DNA of 64,000 nt from Dyadobacter linearis (lineage in GTDB: Bacteria; Bacteroidota; Bacteroidia; Cytophagales; Spirosomataceae), in contig NZ_CAJRAU010000003.1 in assembly GCF_907165045.1 (NCBI RefSeq), positions 186,001-250,000 on the forward strand. Direction: 5' to 3'. The notes beneath the pieces were generated by a model. It worked only from the letters and a program-made list of their open reading frames with translations. It did no database searches and was not told where the DNA came from. The position numbers were made by a program, and so were the translations under genes. The stretch's first letter is position 1. Every line of letters begins with the position of its first letter. Of this stretch, positions 52,127-60,658 are shown in pieces.

Positions 52127-54553
52127 ATGTTCCAAACTTTTCTAAAAATCGGGCTACGCCACCTTTGGCGGACCAGGATTTATGCATTTATTAATATCTG
52201 CGGACTTGCAATCGGGCTAACCTGCGTACTGCTGGCTTCCATTTACATTACCGACGAGCGAAGCTTCGATAATTTTCATAAAAACAGTCCGAACCTGTAC
52301 AGAATCACTACGCGAACGGAGACAAACGGAATAGCGGAAACAGTTGGTGGCACCGGCCAGGTGCAGGGCCCAGCATTTAAGGCGCAAGTGCCTGAGATAC
52401 AATCTTATACTCGCATTATGGGAGGCGACATTTATGGTGACGTCAAAACTGCGGACAAGGTTTTTCAGTTGCAAATGCTATTTGTCGACAGCACCTTTTT
52501 CGATGTATTTTCTTTCAGAATGCGCTCTGGCAATCCAGCCACAGCACTATTAGGAAACGGTTCTGTCGTGGTTACGGAGAAAACAGCCCTCAAATTCTTC
52601 AACAGGACTGATGTGATTGGCGAAGTGTTGCAAATGGCGGGCGATCCGTCGGCGAAACGGTTGGGCAGGCCGCTTGTCATTACTGGTGTTGTAGAGAACC
52701 CTCCGTCAAACTCGTCCATTCAATTTGACCTGCTGTTTCCATTTCAATTTCTGCAATTGTCCTTTGAAGACAACAATTGGCTGAATGCCTATTTGGGCAC
52801 ATTCGTCGTGCTAAAGCCCGGCACCGATCTTCCGACAGTCGTCCGCAAATTCAATCAAATTGCAAAGATTTCCTCCAAAGACCAGCTTGCCGCCTTTGAA
52901 AAGGAACATGCTTCCATGCCAAAAATCAGCTATGATCTGCAGGCGATTACTGACATCCACCTTAATCCGCAGGATATCGCAGATCAGAACCGGGAAGCCG
53001 GCGTGATTAACGGAAGCAAGCCGATTTACTCAATCCTCTTTTTAACCGTGTCAGGTTTCATACTTTTCATGGCCAGCATTAATTTTATCAATATCAGCAT
53101 CGCCGATTCTGCCCGCCGGGCCAAAGAAATAGGCATCAGAAAAGTAACGGGATCGAGGCGCCGCGACATTTTCCTGCAATTTATCGGCGAATCTGCCTTT
53201 ATTAGCGCGATTGCTTTTGTATTCGCATTCCTGACAGCCCTGGTACTATTGCCTGTTTTCAATCAGTTATCGGGAAAGCAAATACTTCCGGAAAGCATTT
53301 TCCAACCCAGGATGCTGGTATGGTCTGCCGCTATTCTAGTATTCAACACCCTATTATCCGGCGCTTACCCGGCCTACCTTTTATCAGGTCTCACACCAAT
53401 AAAGGTTTTATACGAAAAAGGCTATCTAACCGGTCGCTCTATTTCCGGGCGCGTCTTGGTTGTATTTCAGTTTGCGACGGCTATCACACTGGGCATTGCG
53501 GCGTTAGTATTTCGGGAACAAATGTATTTTATTCAAAATAAAGACCTGGGTTATAATCCGCAGGAAGTGGTCCAGGTTCACATCAATAATAATGGTGCGA
53601 ATGACGTTCAAAGCGTTAAATCCGGTTTTGAATCTGAACTGAGAAATAAACCGCAGGTCCGGCAGCTTTCTCTTATCGGCGATTTCGGTTACCGACAAGC
53701 CAGGGTTGGCGATCGGAAGTTTAACAGCTACTACCTTACAATTGATGAGCATTACCTGGATATGCTTGAAATGAAGCTGAAAAGTGGCCGAAACTTCTCG
53801 ACACTTTCGCAGTCCGACAAAAAGAAGGGGGTGATTGTGAATGAAGCATTTTTAAGGGCCGCAAACATTGAAAACCCAATCGGAGCCACGTTTTTTCCGG
53901 ATTCGCATTTCGGCGCACAGCCTTTGACGATTATCGGAGTTGTCGGCAATTTCCACTACAATTCCCTGAAAGAGCGCATTGAACCGTTAGTAATGCCCAT
54001 GAGCGACCAATTCGGCGGGGGTACTCTCCTATTCAAAACCGATCGCACCAACAGACAGGCGGCTGTTTCCGATATTCAGCACGCATTTCAGCAACTTTTG
54101 CCGGATGCCGCTTTTACTTACTATTTTTTAGATGACCTGAATTCTCAAAAATATCAGCAAGAAAAACGGTTGGAAAAAATGATCAGCTTTGCGACTTTTA
54201 TTTCCGTGTTAATATGTTGTCTTGGCCTGTTCGGCCTCGCACATTTATCACTGATGCAGCGCAGAAAAGAGACAGGTATCCGGCTCGTGCTCGGTGCGAC
54301 TGTATCAGAAATTGTTATCCTTTTTTCAAAGCATTTTATCCGGCTTATTGCAATTGCCCTAATGCTGGCCTGTCCGACTGCCTATTTCATAATGAATTTT
54401 TGGCTGTCTGATTTCGCATATCACATTCCGTTTCCCTGGTGGACGCTACCATGCAATGGAATCCTGGCGATCCTATTCACTTTTATAACAGTAGGTATCC
54501 AAAGTGCACGCGCGGCCGCTGCTAATCCGGTACTCGCGCTACGTTCAGAGTAA
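52127..54553 (+). CDS. MacB/FtsX-type ABC transporter permease (third of three)
   Basis: This 808-residue two-module permease has the same order as the other two: first helix (YAFINICGLAIGLTCVLLASIYI), periplasmic core, the FtsX block ARRAKEIGIRKVTGSRRRDIFLQFIGES, linking helix (VLVVFQFATAITLGIAALVF), second core, and the final block QRRKETGIRLVLGATVSEIV, ending NPVLALRSE. It starts three bases after the membrane-anchored regulator gene, so expression is coupled to that regulator. An ATPase and a TolC-family gene follow within 1 kb and could complete an export system. No HlyD/MacA-type adaptor is encoded here. Confidence 0.92.
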   Translation: MFQTFLKIGLRHLWRTRIYAFINICGLAIGLTCVLLASIYITDERSFDNFHKNSPNLYRITTRTETNGIAETVGGTGQVQGPAFKAQVPEIQSYTRIMGGDIYGDVKTADKVFQLQMLFVDSTFFDVFSFRMRSGNPATALLGNGSVVVTEKTALKFFNRTDVIGEVLQMAGDPSAKRLGRPLVITGVVENPPSNSSIQFDLLFPFQFLQLSFEDNNWLNAYLGTFVVLKPGTDLPTVVRKFNQIAKISSKDQLAAFEKEHASMPKISYDLQAITDIHLNPQDIADQNREAGVINGSKPIYSILFLTVSGFILFMASINFINISIADSARRAKEIGIRKVTGSRRRDIFLQFIGESAFISAIAFVFAFLTALVLLPVFNQLSGKQILPESIFQPRMLVWSAAILVFNTLLSGAYPAYLLSGLTPIKVLYEKGYLTGRSISGRVLVVFQFATAITLGIAALVFREQMYFIQNKDLGYNPQEVVQVHINNNGANDVQSVKSGFESELRNKPQVRQLSLIGDFGYRQARVGDRKFNSYYLTIDEHYLDMLEMKLKSGRNFSTLSQSDKKKGVIVNEAFLRAANIENPIGATFFPDSHFGAQPLTIIGVVGNFHYNSLKERIEPLVMPMSDQFGGGTLLFKTDRTNRQAAVSDIQHAFQQLLPDAAFTYYFLDDLNSQKYQQEKRLEKMISFATFISVLICCLGLFGLAHLSLMQRRKETGIRLVLGATVSEIVILFSKHFIRLIAIALMLACPTAYFIMNFWLSDFAYHIPFPWWTLPCNGILAILFTFITVGIQSARAAAANPVLALRSE

Positions 54554-54787
54554 TCATCACAAACCATTTTTCAGAGTTCCAATGCTTCGTCCGAAACCGT
54601 ACACATTTGTACGTTTTTGAACGGTCACTACTTGGGAACAATAAATATCCTATTCAAAATCAACACCTTACATTCTTGGCAAGGCTTTTTAAAATAGGAT
54701 TGGCATAAGAGATGCCGGGTGATCGGATTTTGTTTTTCAAACAGCTTGTCCGTAATTATAACCCGAAATCTCAAATCCAAAACTTTT

Positions 54788-55450
54788 ATGATTAAGCTAG
54801 AAAAGATATCAAAGTATTACCCGGCAGGATTTGGCAAAACCTACGTTTTGCGTCACATTGATTTACATATTAAAGAAGGTGAATTCGTTTCGATCATGGG
54901 CCCGTCGGGTTCCGGAAAGTCTACCCTGCTACATATACTAGGTTTGCTGGAAGAACCTTCGGAAGGTGAATATCTTTTTCTCGACGAACCTGTTCAGAAG
55001 CTTTCTGAAAAGAAACGTACTGAGCTGCACCGTCACCATATCGGATTTGTGTTTCAGGCTTATCACCTGATCGACGAGCTGACGGTTTATGAAAACATCG
55101 AAACGCCGCTTTTGTATAAAGGAACCGGTTCTTCGGAGCGGAAAAGTCGGGTTGCAGAGCTGCTGGACCGTTTTAATATGGTCGCCAAAAAGGACCTTTT
55201 CCCTCACCAGTTATCGGGAGGCCAGCAACAGCTGGTAGGTGTAGCGCGGGCAATTGTGCATAATCCGAAAGTGATATTCGCCGACGAACCGACCGGTAAC
55301 CTGCATTCGGAACAGTCGATCGAGATTATGGAATTATTTCAAAAACTCAATCAGGAAGATAAAGTAACAATTGTACAGGTAACTCATTCAGAAACGAATG
55401 CCGGGTACGGCAACAGGGTTGTCCGCCTGAAAGACGGCTGGTTAGCCTGA
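54788..55450 (+). CDS. ABC transporter ATPase (LolD/MacB type)
   Basis: This 220-residue stand-alone ATPase starts at the ATG at 54788 ([14 protein letters not shown]). Walker A is [13 protein letters not shown], the Q-loop is [24 protein letters not shown], the signature is LSGGQQQ, Walker B is [13 protein letters not shown] and the switch region is IVQVTHSE. It belongs to the MacB/LolD/FtsE group that powers FtsX-type permeases, so it is the natural motor for the three permeases in this region. After LSGGQQQ the usual RVAIARA reads LVGVARA, replacing a nearly invariant arginine with leucine. The TolC-family gene follows 15 bases later. Confidence 0.93.
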   Translation: MIKLEKISKYYPAGFGKTYVLRHIDLHIKEGEFVSIMGPSGSGKSTLLHILGLLEEPSEGEYLFLDEPVQKLSEKKRTELHRHHIGFVFQAYHLIDELTVYENIETPLLYKGTGSSERKSRVAELLDRFNMVAKKDLFPHQLSGGQQQLVGVARAIVHNPKVIFADEPTGNLHSEQSIEIMELFQKLNQEDKVTIVQVTHSETNAGYGNRVVRLKDGWLA

Positions 55451-55465
55451 AAATACCTATTAGCC

Positions 55466-56776
55466 ATGAAACGTATCATCATAATGCTCTGCCTGCTCCC
55501 GGCATTCGTCCAGGCGCAGAACACGCTCACTCTGTCCCAGTGCGTGGATCTTTTGATCAAAAACAACCTGACTTACCAGGCAGGAAACCTGCAAGCGGAG
55601 GCGGCACAGGCCCAGTTGCGGCAAACGCGGTCGCAAATCCTGCCGCAAATCTCCATCGGCGCAGACCAGAGTATCAATGTCGGCCGGAGTATCGACCAAT
55701 ATACCAATGCGTATATAGATGAGGTTTATGCTAACAATATCCTCGGAGTGGGTTTCCAGATGCCCGTTTTTCAGGGCTTTAAATTGCAGAATCAGATCCG
55801 CCAGGGTACACTTCTGAAAGAATCAGCACTCGCCAACCGCACTGCGATCCTGAATAATCAAACCATATTATTAATGCAGGGATACGTGAATATCCTGGCA
55901 ACAAAAGCGCTGCTCGAAGCGGCGAGCCAGTTGGTAGTATCTTCCCAGGAACAGGTAGACCGGACTGAGAAGCAGGTCAATGCAGGTATGATCGGCGCTA
56001 ACTTACTTTATGAAATCAAGGCTCAGCTGGCGAATGACAAATTTGCAGAAGTGACGGCACTGAACAATTATCGCACAGCCCGCCTTGCATTGTTTCAAAG
56101 GATCAATATCCCGCCAGACGACAATATTCAATTCGAGACGCTTATTTCCAAAGATGCTGTTGTTCCCGCCTCGGATGCATTGACACTTTATGAAGACGCA
56201 CGCAAGGCATTTCCTGAAATCAAAAGTGCAGAATTATACCGGCAAAGTTTCGCTTATCAGGTGAAGTCAATCAAAGCAGACAATTTTCCCTCGCTTTCGT
56301 TGGGCGGCAATATGCGGGCATTTTATGCAACCTCTAACAAAGATCTGAGCTACTTTAACCAATTGAACGCAACCAGGAACGGTTACATCAGCCTCGGCCT
56401 GAATATCCCGATCATGGGTCGATGGGTAACCCGGCCGCGGGTGGAGCTGGCCAAAGTGCAGGAGCGGCAGGCCCAGAATACTTTGGACGTGACGAATCAG
56501 GCGCTGCGGCAGGCGATCGAAGTGGCGGTACTGAACCTGAGTGCAATGTCAGACAGGTATCTCGCAGCCCAGCAGCAGGTAGAATCGCTCACCGCCTCGT
56601 TCGCAATCGTCGAAAGCAAGCTGAACGCAGGCATAGCAAACAGTTTCGAATACACGCTGGCCAAAGCCAACCTGGGCAAAGCGCAGGCAAATGCCATTCA
56701 GGCTCAATATGATTTTCTAATGCAGCAGAAATTGCTAAAATATTACCGCCAGGGAAACTGGGAAGGGGTGTTTTGA
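55466..56776 (+). CDS. TolC-family outer-membrane efflux protein
   Basis: This 436-residue protein has a signal peptide (MKRIIIMLCLLPAFVQAQ) and two repeats of the outer-membrane efflux (OEP) domain. The first has TLSQCVDLLIKNNLTYQAGNLQAEAAQAQLRQTRSQILPQISI, and the second has YEDARKAFPEIKSAELYRQSF and IKADNFPSLSLGGNM. Long alpha-helical hairpins (VLNLSAMSDRYLAAQQQVESLTASFAIVE) form the periplasmic tunnel. It would provide the outer-membrane exit for the ABC system; the ATPase gene is 15 bases upstream in the same operon. No periplasmic adaptor is encoded in the window. Confidence 0.94.
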   Translation: MKRIIIMLCLLPAFVQAQNTLTLSQCVDLLIKNNLTYQAGNLQAEAAQAQLRQTRSQILPQISIGADQSINVGRSIDQYTNAYIDEVYANNILGVGFQMPVFQGFKLQNQIRQGTLLKESALANRTAILNNQTILLMQGYVNILATKALLEAASQLVVSSQEQVDRTEKQVNAGMIGANLLYEIKAQLANDKFAEVTALNNYRTARLALFQRINIPPDDNIQFETLISKDAVVPASDALTLYEDARKAFPEIKSAELYRQSFAYQVKSIKADNFPSLSLGGNMRAFYATSNKDLSYFNQLNATRNGYISLGLNIPIMGRWVTRPRVELAKVQERQAQNTLDVTNQALRQAIEVAVLNLSAMSDRYLAAQQQVESLTASFAIVESKLNAGIANSFEYTLAKANLGKAQANAIQAQYDFLMQQKLLKYYRQGNWEGVF

Positions 56777-56779
56777 GGG

Positions 56780-56861
56780 GCTGTTAGCTGTTAGCTATTA
56801 GCTGTTAATTTAAATATCAACAGGCATTAATCCTAATAGCTAACGGCTAATAGCCAACAGC
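56780..56861. repeat. REP-like inverted repeat built from GTTAGCTATTAG units
   Basis: GTTAGCTATTAG (56790-56801) pairs perfectly with CTAATAGCTAAC (56833-56844). Outer GCTGTT/AACAGC arms extend the hairpin, and the right side has one additional short unit. The repeats of TTAGCT are also direct. No protein is encoded. Confidence 0.6.
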
Positions 56862-56911
56862 AAAATAACATTCAAAATCTTGTTAGGTTAAATTTGGTAT
56901 CGGTAATTTTT

Positions 56912-56946
56912 AAGAGGCGGTCTTCCTGGGGCCGCCTCTTTTTTTA
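56912..56946 (+). terminator. Terminator after the TolC-family gene
   Basis: AAGAGGCGG (56912-56920) pairs with CCGCCTCTT (56932-56940), followed by a run of T. It ends the ATPase-TolC transcript before the barrel-protein genes. Confidence 0.85.
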
Positions 56947-57029
56947 TGGTTTTTGTTAAAAAAAATTAAATAATTCGGGGGTTACTTATTGCGCTGTATA
57001 TTGCCGCTGTCTAACTAAATACAACAGTC

Positions 57030-57710
57030 ATGAAACAACTTCTTCTATTTGCCTTACTGGGGACCTGGCTCTCCTTAGGGAATGTTTATGGACAAATACA
57101 AAAGGGAACCGGGTATGTGGGCGGCACGATCAGTTTCGAAGGTCAAACCAAAAAGGACAAGGAAAAGGCCGAAGCACTGAATACTTCCAGCAACTGGGTG
57201 CAAAGCATTGCGCCAGAGATCCAGTTCGGAAAAATGATCGGCGAACGTACCATGCTTGGCCTGGGCGTACGATACAACCTGCAATATAATCGTTACAGGT
57301 ATGAAGCCGCCGATCTCACAAATACACAGCTATCTCAGGGGATCGCATTGCTGCCATTTATCCGCCAGTATAAAACGCTGGGAAGCAGCAACTGGTCCGT
57401 ATTTCTTCACGGCGAAATAGGGCCACAATTTCAATCTGTAGAAACGACTTCAACGCAGGGCAGCACGCCGGTTACGCAAAAAAGAGAGTATTGGCAGTAT
57501 GGTTTGAGCATCAAGCCGGGTATTGCGTATGTTTCAAAGAGAAATGGCTGGGCTGTTGAAGGTTATGCGAATATTCTTTCGTTGAGCGCCAATTACGTTC
57601 CTTCCAAAGATGATGCGGGACGTGTGTTTATGCTTAATACCGGCATATCGACAAGCTTTCCAAACCTGATCACACTCCGTATCGCCAAATACATCTTCCC
57701 TAAAAACTGA
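57030..57710 (+). CDS. Outer-membrane beta-barrel protein
   Basis: This 226-residue protein has a signal peptide (LLLFALLGTWLSLGNVYGQ) and then alternating beta strands (GTGYVGGTISFEG, MLGLGVRYNLQYNRYRYEA, NWSVFLHGEIGPQF, YGLSIKPGIAYVSKRNGWAVEGYA). It ends LITLRIAKYIFPKN. The pattern fits an 8-10-strand barrel of the Bacteroidota type; the function is unknown. It is five bases before another barrel gene of similar size, so they form an operon and may be paralogues. Confidence 0.82.
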   Translation: MKQLLLFALLGTWLSLGNVYGQIQKGTGYVGGTISFEGQTKKDKEKAEALNTSSNWVQSIAPEIQFGKMIGERTMLGLGVRYNLQYNRYRYEAADLTNTQLSQGIALLPFIRQYKTLGSSNWSVFLHGEIGPQFQSVETTSTQGSTPVTQKREYWQYGLSIKPGIAYVSKRNGWAVEGYANILSLSANYVPSKDDAGRVFMLNTGISTSFPNLITLRIAKYIFPKN

Positions 57711-57715
57711 TAGCC

Positions 57716-58411
57716 ATGAAAAATTCCATACTCACATTTCTGCTCATAATCTTCCTGACAAATATCGCAACGGCCCAATTTCAGTCAGGGGAATCGTTCG
57801 TCAGCGGAAGCTTTTTTAACAATTTAAATAGCGTAAGTCGGACCGATAACACGCCTCGTTTTAATGCATATAACCATTATATCAATCTCTCAGTCGGAAA
57901 GTTTGTCCGCGATAACCGGGCGCTTGGCTGGGGACTGACGCATTCGTTGTCGACGGCAAGCAATAGCGCGTTACAACCTGAGCCGACGCTATTGAGAGAT
58001 ATAAGCTTTGGGATTGAGCGTTTTGCAGAATATTACAAATCACTGAATGATAAGTTTGCATTATATGCACGCCCGGCCCTGAACCTGGGGTACGCATTCA
58101 AAAATAGCAATGCCGTCGAGCAAAATCTGGTGGTGTACGAAAGCAAAATCAATACTATCAGCATAAGTGCGGGCATTAGCGCCGGGGTTGTTTGGCGGGT
58201 ATCACCAAAATGGGCGTTATACGGCGGATTTGCGTTTCTGAACCCTATTAGTATTGGCTACGAGTTCTCAAAAACAGAAAATTTTCAGAACAAATATCCG
58301 AATGGCGAGAACGTCAAATCGACGGGAAATGCGGTCACTTATGCTTTTTCTCCGAACCTTTCATCCGGTAGTATAGGGTTAGGGTTCCGTTATTTTTATG
58401 GAGGGAAATAA
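57716..58411 (+). CDS. Outer-membrane beta-barrel protein, paralogue of the preceding one
   Basis: This 231-residue protein has a signal peptide (MKNSILTFLLIIFLTNIATAQ) and barrel strands such as YINLSVGKFVRDNRALGWGLTHSL, FALYARPALNLGYAFK, ISISAGISAGVVWRVSPKWALYGGF and SIGLGFRYFYGGK at the end. Size and layout are close to the upstream gene. No recognised functional motif is present. A strong terminator follows. Confidence 0.82.
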   Translation: MKNSILTFLLIIFLTNIATAQFQSGESFVSGSFFNNLNSVSRTDNTPRFNAYNHYINLSVGKFVRDNRALGWGLTHSLSTASNSALQPEPTLLRDISFGIERFAEYYKSLNDKFALYARPALNLGYAFKNSNAVEQNLVVYESKINTISISAGISAGVVWRVSPKWALYGGFAFLNPISIGYEFSKTENFQNKYPNGENVKSTGNAVTYAFSPNLSSGSIGLGFRYFYGGK

Positions 58412-58446
58412 AAAAAGATAATTGCAGCAAATACATTAAAAACGCA

Positions 58447-58480
58447 GTGGATATGCCTTTTTTGGGCATATCCACTTTTT
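58447..58480 (+). terminator. Terminator after the beta-barrel operon
   Basis: A perfect 11-bp stem (GTGGATATGCC at 58447-58457 with GGCATATCCAC at 58465-58475) is followed by five T. Confidence 0.9.
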
Positions 58481-58487
58481 AGTTAGA

Positions 58488-59183
58488 ATGAAAAAACACT
58501 TCCTGCTCCTTTTCATCGTCGGACTCTCGGCCTGCCACAAGCCCAACTATACCAGCCTTGGCGCTCCCTGGGAGCCTGATTACAAGGTAGACCGATCTGA
58601 AAATGCAATACTGAAATTTGAGAAAGAGGATGCCGAGAAAATGCCTGCCCCCGGTGGGATCGTATTTACAGGAAGTTCTTCGTTCACCAAATGGCAGGAT
58701 GCCGCCAAGGATCTGGCGCCGCTTCCGATCATTAACCGCGGCTTTGGCGGTTCTACTTTGCCGGAAGTTATCCATTATGCCGACCGCGCAGTTACTAAAT
58801 ATCAGGCCAAAACGATCGTGATCTATTGTGAAAACGATATGTTCGGCAAGAAAAAGAAAACGCCGGAACAGGTGCGCGACGCTTATGTAACACTTACCAA
58901 AAAGATCCGCGACAAGCAGCCCGATGTATTGCTTTACGGCGTTTCCCTGAAACCATCGCCTTCCCGCTGGGACAAAAAAGACGAGGTGATCAGGGCCAAT
59001 AAGCTGATTCAGGATTTTATCAGATCAGACAAAAATCATAAGTATATCGACGTGTGGCCGGTGATGCTGAAAAATGGCCGCCCCGATGGCAGTATTTTTA
59101 CCAGCGACAGCCTGCACATGAACGAAGAAGGTTACCGCAGATGGACGCAGGTTTTTAAACCGATCCTTCAAAAAACAGCCTAG
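58488..59183 (+). CDS. SGNH/GDSL-type hydrolase lipoprotein
   Basis: This 231-residue protein has a lipobox LSAC (Cys16), so it is membrane-anchored. The SGNH blocks are visible: serine in IVFTGSSSFTKW (block I), NRGFGGSTLPEV (block II), the region YCENDMFG where block III Asn belongs, and the catalytic Asp-His in FTSDSLHMNEEGYRRW (block V). It should hydrolyse an ester of lipids or acylated sugars at the envelope. It starts eight bases after the terminator of the barrel operon, so its own promoter must lie within or before that hairpin, or it depends on readthrough. Confidence 0.88.
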   Translation: MKKHFLLLFIVGLSACHKPNYTSLGAPWEPDYKVDRSENAILKFEKEDAEKMPAPGGIVFTGSSSFTKWQDAAKDLAPLPIINRGFGGSTLPEVIHYADRAVTKYQAKTIVIYCENDMFGKKKKTPEQVRDAYVTLTKKIRDKQPDVLLYGVSLKPSPSRWDKKDEVIRANKLIQDFIRSDKNHKYIDVWPVMLKNGRPDGSIFTSDSLHMNEEGYRRWTQVFKPILQKTA

Positions 59184-59309
59184 TTTGCGCATATTGAGGG
59201 ATATGTCAAACATTTTACAAACAACAACTAAGGGTATTGGTTTTAACGTAAAGTCACTATATTAACCGAAAAAATACATTCCGGTAAAAAAGTGACACAA
59301 CTTTGAATA

Positions 59310-60653
59310 ATGAAAGTAACAGCGGTTTTTGACATTGGAAGGACTAACAAAAAGTACGTACTTTTCAATGAAAAGTACGAGATAGTAAAGGAATTTGCCG
59401 AATCGCTGCCGGAAACGACGGACGAGGACGGATTCCCGACAGAGGATTGCGACTTGCTGACTAAATGGGTCCAGGATCGCTGGGCCGAGCTGCTCGCTGA
59501 TCCTGCTTACGATATCAAAGCTGTCAATGTAGCCGGTTACGGAGCGAGCCTCGTCCATCTCGACGCTTCCAATAAGCCGCTTACTCCGCTGTATTCCTAT
59601 TTAAAGCCTTTCCCGGAAGACCTGCTGAAAGAGTTTTACAGTACTTACGGAGACCCGACGCGAATTTCGCTGCAAACAGGCTCACCGGCAATGGGAATGC
59701 TCAATTCGGGTATGCAGCTTTATTGGCTGAAACACACCCGCCCCGAGATTTACAAACAAATCGCGACAACGCTCCATCTTCCCCAATATATCCTTTACCT
59801 GCTAACCGGCCGCAAAGTGAGTGATTACACTTCTCTGGGCTGTCACACAGGTCTTTGGAGCTTTGAAATGTGGGATTATCACGAGTGGGTTAAAGCAGAA
59901 GGTATTCACAAAAAACTGGCGCCGGTACTGGCTTCGTCTTCCTTCATTTACCGTCACGGCGATAAAGGTATTCAGTCGGGATTCGGGTTGCACGACAGTT
60001 CATCCGCATTAATTCCTTACAGGATGGCGGTTAAAAAGCCTTTTGTGCTCTTGTCGACGGGCACCTGGTGTATTAACTTCAATTCTTTTGCATCCAAACC
60101 ACTTACCTCCTACCAGCTGGAACGCGATTGCATGAACTATCTCACGCCGGAAGGAAGCGGGGTAACTGCTTCGAGGCTGTTCCTGGGTCGTGAACACGAT
60201 TTTCAAACTGCAAGAATCGCGGAATATTTCCGGGTAGATACTGATTTTTATAAGAGAGTTGCCTACGATGAAAGCTTGCTGGCAATGGATACGCCGCCAT
60301 TTTACACTGCCTGCATGACCGGAAATGGTCCATCCCCCGAACCGAATACGCAGGAATGGCAGGTGAGCGCATTTGCTTCGGCTGAGATTGCTTACCACCA
60401 TTTACTGAAAGGACTTACAGAACTGCTGTTCATTTCACTCGACCTGGTTGCGGTGAACGATGTGCAGTCCATCTATATTGACGGCGGATTTGCGAGGAAT
60501 GAGATTTTTTCTAAACTGATCGCGCGGCATTATCCTAAACACAAAGTGTACGCGACAGACCTGCCTTATGCGACTTCGCTGGGAGCAGCTTTGCACGTAA
60601 CAAGACCACAGACTTTTGAGTTTTTAGAAGAAATTAGGGAAATAGCTGTCTAA
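59310..60653 (+). CDS. FGGY-family carbohydrate kinase
   Basis: This 447-residue sugar kinase has the two-lobed actin-like fold. The N-terminal phosphate motif is AVFDIGRTNKKYVLFN. NVAGYGASLVHLD and GMLNSGMQLYWLK follow, then a region with TGLWSFEMWDYHEW, the second phosphate motif VLLSTGTWCINF, and the C-terminal adenosine motif IYIDGGFARNEIFSKLIA. The group includes rhamnulokinase, fuculokinase and xylulokinase; the substrate cannot be chosen without a tree. No sugar isomerase or aldolase lies nearby to help. It converges with recG at a five-base gap. Confidence 0.9.
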   Translation: MKVTAVFDIGRTNKKYVLFNEKYEIVKEFAESLPETTDEDGFPTEDCDLLTKWVQDRWAELLADPAYDIKAVNVAGYGASLVHLDASNKPLTPLYSYLKPFPEDLLKEFYSTYGDPTRISLQTGSPAMGMLNSGMQLYWLKHTRPEIYKQIATTLHLPQYILYLLTGRKVSDYTSLGCHTGLWSFEMWDYHEWVKAEGIHKKLAPVLASSSFIYRHGDKGIQSGFGLHDSSSALIPYRMAVKKPFVLLSTGTWCINFNSFASKPLTSYQLERDCMNYLTPEGSGVTASRLFLGREHDFQTARIAEYFRVDTDFYKRVAYDESLLAMDTPPFYTACMTGNGPSPEPNTQEWQVSAFASAEIAYHHLLKGLTELLFISLDLVAVNDVQSIYIDGGFARNEIFSKLIARHYPKHKVYATDLPYATSLGAALHVTRPQTFEFLEEIREIAV

Positions 60654-60658
60654 GCCTG

